A stretch of 37,073 bases of DNA, from NCBI GenBank assembly GCA_023375785.1, contig SZWC01001176.1, positions 191,030-228,102 of the forward strand, in the 5' to 3' direction. A program made the translations under genes and the position numbers. This DNA comes from Penium margaritaceum. Taxonomy: Eukaryota > Streptophyta > Zygnematophyceae > Desmidiales > Peniaceae. The notes under the pieces are model-generated. The model searched no databases and had not been told where the DNA came from. It saw only the letters and a list, made by a program, of their open reading frames with translations. Positions 21,655-30,606 of this stretch are shown in pieces. The first letter of the stretch is position 1; every line of letters starts with the position of its first letter.

Positions 21655-21661
21655 GGGGAAG
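21655..21661 (+). other. Copia-B polypurine tract
   Basis: GGGGAAG lies directly before the TGTTAG that starts the 3' LTR, the place of the plus-strand primer. Confidence 0.7.
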
Positions 21662-22510
21662 TGTTAGTTTTTGCACACTTCTCATTGTGCTCTGTTTATC
21701 CTCCCGACCTGTGTACATTGGTGTGCAGATGACTGACGTCGAGACGGGATACTACTGGAGTGTCATCCGGTGGACCCGACGCACGCTAAGGTCTGCATGC
21801 ATTTTACTGGATCCTCTTCCCTCATACGCCTAACGTAATCACCTCCATCGACGGGCCTCCTCAGCAGTCACGCCGCTGGCGGTCATTGCCTCTGCAAACA
21901 CTGCATGCCTATGTCTTGTGCCAGATCTGACTGCACGGTTGCACTTGCAGTATCATGTTCTGCTTAGGGTCCGAGTTTCGGATTATTCGGGCACCGTTGT
22001 CGTGAGGTTCATTCTAGCCTACATGCTGCCTGGGTTTAGCCAGTCATAACTCTTTGCTATTTTTTTTTTCATGATTCTGACGGCACGACTGCGTTCGTAA
22101 CGTGGGTACTTAGGAATGGTCCGGTATTTAGGAATGGTCCAGTTTTCAGGAAAAACGGACGACGCCCGGGTGTGGGGGTGCCGACAGCCTGGCAGGGCTC
22201 ACTGAGAAAACTCTGCCTGCCAGGAAAATAGAGAATTTCCTGATTGGTTGGGAACCTGAGTAACAAGTTCTACAGAGCTGAGCTCGGCCTAGTTTTGTGA
22301 GGGGTCTCTTAATTGCTCTCATTCTCAGTTGCTAATCAATTCATTCTAAAATATGTCTGCCTTTCTGGCGCTAACTCCTCAGCGCTCAATATTCTCTCAC
22401 AAGTCTCAGAGTAGCTAGAGGGGGAAGCAGTGCAAAGCAACAACTGTGAGGCCATGCCTACTCCAACCACGCTACAGTCCCAAAAAGCTGCTCTAGGATA
22501 GTATCCAGCT
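21662..22510 (+). repeat. Copia-B 3' LTR
   Basis: The 849-bp copy begins TGTTAG and ends ATCCAGCT, colinear with 14407-15251. It carries a T10 run near 22060 that the other copy lacks and a short local duplication (AGGAATGGTCC twice, near 22112 and 22131). Confidence 0.92.
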
Positions 22511-22896
22511 GACCCCCGGGTGGCGGTGTGGCCTTGGCGTGCGAGATGCGTGAGCAAGGCTCATGCTCACCAACATGCTCACCTCCACTTTCCCATCCTA
22601 ATTTCCTGTACCTCTTGGTTGCAATCTGACTAGGTCCCATGAGCTTTCCATGGCACGTCCATCGTGGCGGTCACCCCACACTCTTGTTCACTTCCCGCTC
22701 TATTCCCTCGTGCATGTTTTGCTTAACTATGGTTGTGTCCCTTACATTCGATCTTTTTAACTAGATTAAGTGAATGTTAAATTGGAATATATTTTGCAAC
22801 CTTCTAATTTTGGACCTGTTTTGTCCAAAGCCCCTGAGTTTTCTTGTTGTCTGATTCTGGTCAAAATTCATGTTCAGGCCCTTGGTCTGTCCCTAG
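22511..22896. other. Unassigned sequence between Copia-B and the gypsy element
   Basis: The first tens of bases continue the Copia-D family LTR fragment that Copia-B split. The rest has no reading frame of note and no match elsewhere in the window except a 14-mer, CCTTGGTCTGTCCC, at 22880-22893 and 14258-14271. It would have been contiguous with 29422 onward before the gypsy element inserted. Confidence 0.5.
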
Positions 22897-23845
22897 TGTT
22901 ATGGGAGCCGCCGTTCGAGGCGGTGATTACATCATCATGCTGATTTAAAGTACATGTTTTGATGCTCCCATTGTACTCTAAGTGAAAAATCGTGCAAAAT
23001 TGATCCAAGAAACGGGTCATTCGGTGCAGGGACGAGAAAGATACGGCCGTGCAAAGGTGTGAGACTTACATCCAGAAAACAGGAGACGTACCGGTTCGAC
23101 CCCGAGTATGGCGGAGCGACTTTCTCACCCACTTCAACCAAAGCGCCCCTGGGTGGATGCTTAGAGAATGAGGCAAGGTTCATTAGGTCCATGGGCGTTT
23201 CGGGATGGCGGCTGGAGCTGTATTCGCAAGCAAGTGCGCTTTGGGCGGCCGTGACCCCCGCTGGCGGTGCTGCCAGCGGCAGTCACGCATGGAGCACTCA
23301 AAACGGCCATAACTTAGCCGTTTCTCCACAGATTGAGGCATTCTTTGGTGCGTTGGAAAGCTCGCAACGCGTACTACATGGTGCATGTGTTCATTTTTTG
23401 ATTTCATCTCAGTAGAGGACTTTGGAGTACCAAGAGACTCTCGGCTGGCTCATCAAGGCTGGTACATAAGGAAGCCTTGGGGTTGTTCTAGGCATGCCAA
23501 TCTTACCCAGAGACTCTATACATTGCCTTGTACTCATCCATCAAGTCTAAAGGATTCATTCATTGCCCAACTCTCCTTGTGTTTCAAGTATTTCCTTGTA
23601 CACATCCATTTGAGTCTTACCCAGAGACTCTATACATTGTCTTGTCTTTCGCGGCGTACCTTGGTGCAAACACCGCCCGGAGAGTCGTACAGTGGGAAAC
23701 TCGGTCAAAATAGTAGCGGTCTTGCTACTAGGAGAGGGTCATGTGACATCTCAAGGATTGGCCCACACACCAAGGGATCAAGGGTGGGAGGTCTATTCCA
23801 AGGGATCGGCGTGTGACCTTCATGTCGAGCACTCCTCGGTTCACA
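22897..23845 (+). repeat. Gypsy 5' LTR
   Basis: The copy starts TGTTATGGGAGCC and ends TTCACA. It aligns with 28500-29421. An exact 24-bp sequence at 23502-23525 is repeated at 23616-23639, and the second copy has no equivalent in the 3' LTR. A 7-bp hairpin, TAGTAGC (23711-23717) facing GCTACTA (23724-23730), is kept in both LTRs. Confidence 0.93.
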
Positions 23846-23847
23846 TT

Positions 23848-23860
23848 TGGTATCAGAGGG
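23848..23860 (+). other. Gypsy primer-binding site
   Basis: TGGTATCAGAGGG lies two bases after the LTR end and matches the tRNA-Met type over the first 11 bases. Confidence 0.85.
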
Positions 23861-23954
23861 CCTGGATGTTCGCTCAGCTTTGCGCGGAACCAAGGGAGGC
23901 AGCAGATCTTCCACAACTGCGTTTGGCCAGCAATGTTTTGTCACCACCGCAAGC

Positions 23955-24926
23955 ATGGCGGCAGTGGCATACGACCAGGCCTACCTCATGGAGGAGATCC
24001 GGTGTGCTCTTGACGATGTGCGTCAGGAGAATCAGCAGTTGCGTGTGGAGGTTTAAGCGGGGTATCTCGGCCAAGGGAACAGTGTGTTGGGGGGTGTTCC
24101 ATTGGCATCCGCACCTGCCTTTTGGTGGCCCAAGCCGAAAGAGCCGCAGTTCTAAAATGGCAAGGGCAATGCACGGTTTTAGCTCTTCACGGTTAACCAG
24201 TACTTCACGACGTTGGGTATTCCCACGGGAGAAGATGCTACGAGACTGGAGTATGCTCCTACGCTGCTCCGGGGAATGGTGTTGTAGTGGTGGTCGGCAT
24301 TGTGCCGGCGGAATGCCGCTAGGTTGCCATATGGGCTGGGGTCCGGACCACAGCTTCAGCCATTGCTGAGTCTTCTGTTGGGGCAGGAAGTGCAGCCTAG
24401 TGCGTAGGCATTGACGGAGAAGCCAGAGACGTGGGAGCAATTTCAGATGATGCTCCAGGCGCGTTTTGACCTCCTCAATGGGAGCGGGGTCGCACGTGAC
24501 AAGATCAAGCACGTCAAGCAAGGCGGATCGGTCCAAGATTACACTACACGTTTCATGGCTTTGGAAGCACAAATAGACGACCTCTTGGATACAGAGGCGT
24601 ACGATCGCTAGCATGGCGGCCTCAAGCCACACGTCCAACGTGAACTCGCGGTGCTCGGGTTGCGGAACTTTGCGGAGTTGGTCTCGGCAGTGGAGTGCAT
24701 GGACACGGTAAGCTACAATGCGTGCCGGACCAGCTATACAACACAACCACGGGTGGAACAGCCGGGTCTGGCTGTATCCATGGAGGTGGACGCAATCCAA
24801 GCCGGGCAGTGGGACGCAGGCGGCAAGCAAGGATCGAGATGCAAGTGTTGGGCTTGTGGCAAGGAGGGACATCGCAAACGGGACTGCCCCAAGCGCAAGG
24901 CACAGCAGGGAAATGGGCAGCAGTAG
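23955..24926 (+). pseudogene. Gypsy gag
   Basis: From the ATG at 23955 one frame runs 323 codons to a zinc knuckle CWACGKEGHRKRDC (24846-24887, intact CCHC) and a Gln-rich end. Retrotransposon gag features are ETWEQFQMMLQARF (24420) and GGSVQDYTTRFMALEAQI (24523). The frame is broken six times: TAA at 24054 and 24153, TAG at 24180, 24285, 24405 and 24609. No TGA or frameshift occurs before the end, where TAG is followed directly by TGA. Each interruption can be explained by one C-to-T change in CAG or CAA. A long minus-strand frame covers the same region and looks like a shadow. Confidence 0.88.
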
Positions 24927-24940
24927 TGAGGAGGGGATGA

Positions 24941-26959
24941 CCTACTGTTGTGATTCTTTTGTCCACAAAGGACAGCACCAGCCCTGAAAGACTTTTGCCA
25001 ATTAATGAGCTACCTCAAGTACTTCTGCAGAATGAAGGTGAGACCCGACAGTTTCTAGGGATCATCCTGGAGCTGGTTCTTGAGATTCCGGAGGGAAGTT
25101 TCAAGGGTCGGAGGAAGCTACGCGGTCTGCTAGACGCCGACGCGAGCCATGGATTCTTCAATGGCAAGTTGGCGATGGGATTAGAACTCACACGGAAGCC
25201 GGGGACATCGGCCAAGGTGCGGTAGGTGTCCGGAGTGGTGGAGTTAAGCAGGCCTCTCGTCAAGCACAAGGTCCATATGGGTGAGTTGGTGTGGGACATG
25301 GAGTTCCACACTTTCCCTATGGATGATTACGATTGCTTGATCGGCCGGGATTGGTTGCACACGTGGAATTTGGAGGTGGATTGGAGATACAATGGGGTTG
25401 TCGTGAAGGCGGATGGGAAAAATCTCACTTTGCCATTGTGGCGGGGTGAGGGGAAGGAGTTGGATGTGGTGGAAGCGGGGAAGGAGCTGCACATCATCAA
25501 CTTGCAACAGTTGAAGCGGTCCGAGCGCAAGGGTGGCCAGGTTTACTTGGCATGGCTACGTCCACAACAACGAGCATAGCAGCAGATTGTAGCAGTTGAA
25601 GCAGCGGAGGGGAAGCCGGTGGAAGGCGCGGGAGCACCAAAGTTGCTTCCCGGTGTTGGGGAGGTACTCAAGGAGTTCGGGGACATTTTTCCGGAGGAGT
25701 TGCCGAAGGGGCTGCCGCCGCAGCACGACATTAACCACAAGATCGAGTTGGTGCGAGGGTCGTCACCAATGGTGCTATCATACGACCACATGAGTGATGC
25801 GAAGCTTGCAGAGCTCAACAAGCAGTTGAGGGAGTTGTTGGACCAGGACTTTATTTGGTCGTCGGTGTCTCCATATGCGGCGCCAGTGCTATTCGTCAAG
25901 AAGTAGTCAGGATAGGTGCGGATGTGTGTGGAATACCGGGCGCTCAACAACATCACGGTGAAGAACCGCTACCCGTTTCCATGGGCCGAGGAGTTGTTCG
26001 GCCAGCTGCGAGGCGCACGCGTCTTTAGAAAACTGGACCTGAGGTCGGGGTACCACAAAATCCGCATTGCGGAGGAGGATGTGGAAAAAACCGCGTTCTG
26101 GACACGCTATGGGCAAGTCGAGTATCTCGTGATGCCTTTCGGGCTAACGAATGCTCCTGCCATGCTCATGGCATTGATGAACCGGGTGTTCTACCCCTAC
26201 TTGGACCAGTTCATGGTCGTATTCCTTGACGACATCCTTGTATACTCACGGACGATGGAGGAGCACCAAGAGCACCTGCGGACGTTGATGGAAAAAAGAG
26301 TGGCTATTTGCCAAACTCAGCAGGTGCAAATTTGCCAAACAGGAGGTGGAGTTCCTCGGGCACATTGTAAACGGGAAGGGAATCCGCATGAACCCAAAAA
26401 AGGTGGAAGCAATGAGGGAGTGGCCAGAGCCGGCGTGCGTAAGAGACATCCAGGTTTTTTTGGTTTTTTCGAACTACTACCGGAGGTTTATCGGGGGGCA
26501 TGCGGCAATGGGAGCACCCTTGACAGAATTGCTCAAGAAGGGGCGCCAATGGGAGTGGGTGCAAAGGAGGGACAAGCCTTCGGTACAATGAAGGCTGCCA
26601 TGTGTCAAGCCCCGTTGTTGGTGCATCCAGACACGAGCAAGGAGTACGTGTTGGTGATGGATGCAAGCAACAATGCGATCGACAGGGTGCTGATGCAGGA
26701 CGAAGGGAAGGGGTTGCAGCCCATTGCATACTATTCAAAGAAGCTGAAAGGGGCTCAGCTCAACTACCCAATCCACGAGAAGGAGATGCTCGCAGTGGTC
26801 CAGGCCTTTGAGCAGTGGAGGTATTATCTTGAGGCACGGTGGTGTGTGGTGCACACGGACCACTATGTGTTCAAGAACCTCAAGTCACAGCCAAACCTGA
26901 GTTTTCATCAAGCACGGTGGATGGAGCTGCTTGAGGGTGGTTTTGACTACAAGATCTAG
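24941..26959 (+). pseudogene. Gypsy protease, reverse transcriptase and RNase H
   Basis: This lies in the -1 frame relative to gag. Protease: LLDADASHGFF (25127-25160) matches the D-S-G-A-S-H-x-F signature with D-A-D at the active site, then YDCLIGRDWL (25328). [22 protein letters not shown] (25916), [14 protein letters not shown] (26023), [13 protein letters not shown] (26124) and the catalytic FLDD at 26222-26233. Two compensating frameshifts lie between about 26290 and 26590; motifs [12 protein letters not shown] and [10 protein letters not shown] are read in the alternative frame. RNase [13 protein letters not shown] (26644), [20 protein letters not shown] (26730). In-frame stops are TAG at 25223, 25577, 25904, 25913 and 26957, plus a TGA at 24938. 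Confidence 0.92.
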
Positions 26960-28499
26960 TACAAACCAGGGAGGATCAACCCAGCGGACCCGCTTTCGCG
27001 ACACCCGGACTTGGGCATGCATGCGATCACGGTGCTGGCAAGATCTCCAATCATTCGTAGCATGTTTACACATGGGGATACAAAGGACAAGAACTTTGTC
27101 GGAGGTACAGTGAAGGGGTGCAAGTGGGATGGAAAATATTGGCGGCGTGAGAAGGGGAACCAGATTGTGGTGCCCTAGAGTGCGTCATTACGATAGGCAT
27201 TGTTGGAGGAGACGTACGACTCATACTATAGTGGTTATTTCGGCCATGAGAAGACCTTCAAGATGCTTGCGTACCAATATTGGTGGGTAACGATGGAAGA
27301 AGATTGCAAGGAGTACGTGAGCAGCTATGACACGTGCCAAAGGATCAAGTCACGGAGGGCATGGGCGCCAGGAGAGCTGCAGCCGCTACCGGTGCCGGAG
27401 CACGCGTGGACGGACATCTCACTGGACTTTGTGGGGGGGTCTTCCACGGGGCGCAACGGGCAACACCATGGTGCTAGTGGTGGTGGACCGGTTCAGTAAG
27501 ATGGCGTACTTTATTGCATGTACGGAGAAGGTCACAGTAGGAGAGATAGCTCAACTCCTCTTGTAGTACGTCATCAAACATCATGGGGTGCCGAAGTGCA
27601 TGGTCTCGAACCGTGGCCCGCGCTTCACCTCCCGGTTTTGGGAGGAACTCTTCAAGAATCTGGGCACGCATGTGGCAATTTCATCGGCCTGCCATCCCCA
27701 AATAGATGGTCAAACTGAGCGCACCAATCAGACCATGGAACAACTTCTGCGGGGAATCTTGGAGCCGGATGGTGAGGGATGGGAATGCAAGCTCTCCATG
27801 GTTGAGTTTGCCTACGACTCAGCTGTGCATGCCTCTACGGGGTGGTCTCCCTTTGAGGTAGTGTATAGGATGAAACCTGTGGGTCCCTCAGACATGGCAA
27901 CGGGATCGGGCCTACCCGTTGTGCGATAGTTTGCAAGTGATTTCACAGAGGTGTGGCGCGGTGTACGAGATGCGCTTCACAAGGCATAGCAGCAGATGAA
28001 GCGGCAAGAGGACAAGCACCGGACAGCCGAGGAGTTCTCGGTGGGACAAAAGGTTTTATTGAGCTTGCGAAACCTGCAACTGCCGAGGGTGGGCAGCGTC
28101 AAGCTCAAGCCTTGGTGTGTGGACCCTTTTCCGTTCAAGGAGAAGTGGTCCGCTGTGAGCTTCAAGTTGGAGCTGCCGGACCACTATGAAATCCATTTCA
28201 TGTTCCACACTTCTCTTCTCAAGGCCTACAAGGAGCCGGATACGCAGTTCGTGGCGTGGGGACAGGCTCCTCCTCCACCGGTCTTGGTGGAGTTGAAGAG
28301 GAGTATGTGGTAGAGAAGATTTTTTGGGCACCGTCAACGCGGTAATGGGTGGCAAAACTGAGTACAATGGCTCGGCTATGGACTTGAGCACAACTGCTGG
28401 GTCCCCAAAGTTGATTCTAAAGGAGGCGGTGATGCCAAAACCGTCCTCCGAGCATACCAGGAGTGCACCGGGACGGTGTGCCCTCTGAGGGGGAGGTGA
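26960..28499 (+). pseudogene. Gypsy integrase with C-terminal chromodomain
   Basis: YKPGRINPADPLSRH ends the RNase H part. The integrase zinc domain keeps GHEKT and DTCQRIKSR (27245-27350), but Tyr replaces a conserved His. The core has WTDISLDFVGG (27407), then, after a frameshift, VVVDRFSKMAYF (27478), SNRGPRFTSRFW (27606) and HPQIDGQTERTN (27690). The second catalytic Asp is Asn (27609-27611), while the Glu at 27717-27719 keeps the D-35-E spacing. The C-terminal part has VGQKVLLSLRNLQLP and FHTSLLKAY. At 28298-28440, across two 1-nt shifts and a TGA at 28359, EEYVVEKIF and QWLGYGLEHNCWVPKVD form a chromodomain. The frame ends with TGA 28497-28499 at the LTR border. TAG stops at 27176, 27194, 27564, 27927 and 27987. 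Confidence 0.9.
28487..28496 (+). other. Gypsy polypurine tract
   Basis: GAGGGGGAGG lies three bases before the 3' LTR and overlaps the end of the integrase frame. Confidence 0.8.
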
Positions 28500-29421
28500 A
28501 GTTATGGGAGCCGCCGGTCAAGGTGGTGATTATGTCATCATGCTGTTTTTTATGCATATTTTGATGCTCCCATTGTATTCTGAGTAAAAAACCGTGAAAA
28601 ATAGACCTAAGAATTGGGTCATTGGTACAGGGACGAGAAAAATACAGGCGTGCAAAGGTGGGAGGCACACATCAAGAAAACAGGAAATTACCGGTTCGAC
28701 ACCGAGCACGGTGGAGTGACTTTCTTGTCCACTGCAGTCGAAGCACCCCTGGATGGATGCTTAGCCAATGAGGCAAGGTTCATTGGGGTCCATGGGTGCT
28801 TCACGATGGCGGCTGGAGCTGCATTCGCAAGCAAGGGCGCTTTGGGTGGTCGTGATCCCCGCCGGTGGTGCTATCAGCGATATTCACGCGTAGAGCACTC
28901 AAACGACCATAACTTAGTTCTTTCTTCACAGATTGAGGCGTTATTTTGTGTGCTGGAAAGATCGCAATGCGTACTACAGGATGCTTGTATTATTTGTGTG
29001 ATTCCACCTCAAAAGAGGGCTTCGGATTGCCGAGGGACTCTCGGCTGGCTCAAAGGGGCTGGTACATAAGGAAGCCTAGGGGTTGCTCTAGGCATGCCAA
29101 TCTTATCCACAGACTCTGTCCATTGCCTTGTACTGATCCATCAAGTCTAAAGGATTCATTCCTTGCCCAAATCTCCTTATGTTCCAAGTATTTCCTCGCA
29201 CACGTCCATTCGATCCTACAAGTCTTTCGCAGCGCACCTTGGTACAAACGCCGCCGAGAGAGTCGCACGGCGGGAACCTCGGACACTAGTAGCGGTCTTG
29301 CTACTAGGAGAGGGTCGTGCGACATCTCAAGGGTTGACCCACACACCAAGGGGTTGAGGGTGGGAGGTTCATCCCAAGGACTCGGCGTGTGACCTTCACA
29401 CCGGGCTCCCCTCGGTTCACA
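28500..29421 (+). repeat. Gypsy 3' LTR
   Basis: The copy begins AGTTATGGGAGCC (first base changed from T) and ends TTCACA just before the CCTAG duplication. The hairpin CTAGTAGC (29286-29293) facing GCTACTAG (29300-29307) is one base pair longer than in the 5' LTR. The copies differ by many substitutions. Confidence 0.93.
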
Positions 29422-29426
29422 CCTAG

Positions 29427-29849
29427 AATTCCGGTTTTCAAGTCTCCAAACTTTGAAAAGGGAGAGCAAAGTTGCATTTTGTAGCTCATTCCGCATACAG
29501 TCTTGTAGCTAGATTCTTGTTTCGCAGAATGCCACGACCACGTGAATTCCCCACCATCGTGTCAAATTTTGTTCGCCACTCACATCTCTATGCCCTCTTG
29601 TCTTCCCCTCCATGCATACACATGCACAGATTAACTGACCATGGCCTCACCTAGAGAGACGTCATGCGAGCCTACCATGACTGGAGTCTCCGGCTATGTG
29701 ACATAGCTACTGCACCTAGAAGTACCTTCTGACACATGCATGGCCTTTGCTTGACTCTCTATCTTTGATACGGTAGATGCTAGGGCTCGTAAATTCTCAC
29801 TGCCGTACCCTGCATCATGTATACTTGCCATGAGTGTTTCTGGGGGAGC
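29427..29849. other. Unassigned sequence between gypsy and Copia-D
   Basis: No reading frame or motif is recognised. The sequence continues 22511-22896 across the gypsy insertion. Part of its right end may belong to the Copia-D 5' LTR, whose outer border I could not place. Confidence 0.4.
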
Positions 29850-30157
29850 TGTATATTTCCCGGGTGTTGATCCTTAGGGGGCCACCGTGCCACTTTTACC
29901 TACGCACCGGTGAGTAGCCGCCCTATGTTTAATGCCGAGCGGTCGGACTCGACCATCGGGTGGCAGCATGTGCTTGCTCGTTGCAGGTGTGTCCTAACCG
30001 GTTGCTAAGTCTCTCTCGCTCTCCTTACTCACACTTGCCTTGGTGTAACCTGAGCTGTTAAGGCAAGCATTCACCACATCCATGGCATCCATTGTACTCT
30101 GTTATGCTTCCTCGCTTCATCACACATGGTTGTGCCAAGAAGCTACTGAGTAACTTC
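29850..30157 (+). repeat. Copia-D 5' LTR (outer border approximate)
   Basis: The inner end is set by the primer-binding site at 30158. TGTTGATCCTTAGGGGGCC near 29866 and GAGTAGCCGCC near 29912 match the fragment at 14290-14406. Towards the inner end, CATCCATGG and GCTTCCT blocks match the C-family LTRs. Like them, it ends in C next to the primer site and not in CA. Confidence 0.6.
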
Positions 30158-30170
30158 TGGTCTCATAGCC
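30158..30170 (+). other. Copia-D primer-binding site
   Basis: TGGTCTCATAGCC differs by two bases from TGGTATCAGAGCC and lies where the 5' LTR homology to C1 ends. Confidence 0.65.
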
Positions 30171-30606
30171 GTGGGGTCCCATCCCCACTGCTCGTCGGTC
30201 CTGGACCCGGACCCCGTTCGTCAAAGGCTCGTTGTCATCGGCGGACTTGTGGCATTCTCGCCGCTTGCAACTACCGACTCTCTGTCGGTCGCGTAGCATC
30301 ACCACTCGCCACATCTGTGGCACCCTGTAGTAGTACCTAGAGATAGTGCAGCTGTCTTTTGCCCATCCTATGCTTCTGTCGCAGCGGCCCCATCTTGTGA
30401 TCGTCCACACCCGTGGGCGGCTGTTTACCTCCAGCCCCACACGACAACTTCTCTTCCATGGCACTCTGCCCCTCTCCACAAGTGGCCCGGCCCTTTCTCT
30501 TTGGTGGCCCATTACACCGCAGCACCCTCCGAGCACTCGACCGTCCTCTCACGTGCCGAAAGCTCCTCGTTGCTTCCTCTTGTAAGAAGCACTCCGTCGC
30601 TGTTGC

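Larger units (their letters stand above)
14407..22510 (+). mobile_element. Copia-B, complete but degenerate Ty1/copia element
   Basis: The 8.1-kb element has LTRs of 845 and 849 bp, a perfect tRNA-Met-type primer-binding site, gag, protease, integrase, a Pro-rich hinge, RT, RNase H and a purine tract, in copia order. Flanking 5-mers CACCC (14402-14406) and GACCC (22511-22515) differ at one base. Taking out the element and one 5-mer leaves a site of the same length as the uninterrupted Copia-D LTR near 29952. RT has lost a catalytic Asp. Confidence 0.92.
22897..29421 (+). mobile_element. Ty3/gypsy chromovirus, complete but inactive
   Basis: The 6.5-kb element is flanked by a perfect 5-bp target duplication CCTAG (22892-22896 and 29422-29426). 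LTRs are 949 and 922 bp. A tRNA-Met-type primer site, gag with zinc knuckle, protease, RT, RNase H, integrase and a C-terminal chromodomain follow in Ty3/gypsy order, and integrase after RT excludes copia. The chromodomain places it among the chromoviruses. The frames are long but broken, mainly by TAG, and integrase has lost one catalytic Asp. Confidence 0.95.

Noticed and set aside
23874..24872. 332-codon minus-strand open frame across gypsy gag
   Set aside because: It lies opposite a gag frame with a clear zinc knuckle, has no recognisable motif, and is kept open because the plus frame avoids the matching triplets.
15730..28313. TAG and TAA read as Gln by a changed genetic code, as in some ulvophyte algae and ciliates
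   Set aside because: TAG also sits at conserved Trp positions (20468, 21181, 34584), CAG is used freely beside it, and TGA, frameshifts and catalytic changes show general decay. Deamination explains both kinds of TAG.
23955..28313. Rescue of TAG stops by U-to-C RNA editing, as in hornwort and fern organelles
   Set aside because: These are nuclear-type LTR elements; that editing is organellar and would not explain TAG at Trp sites.
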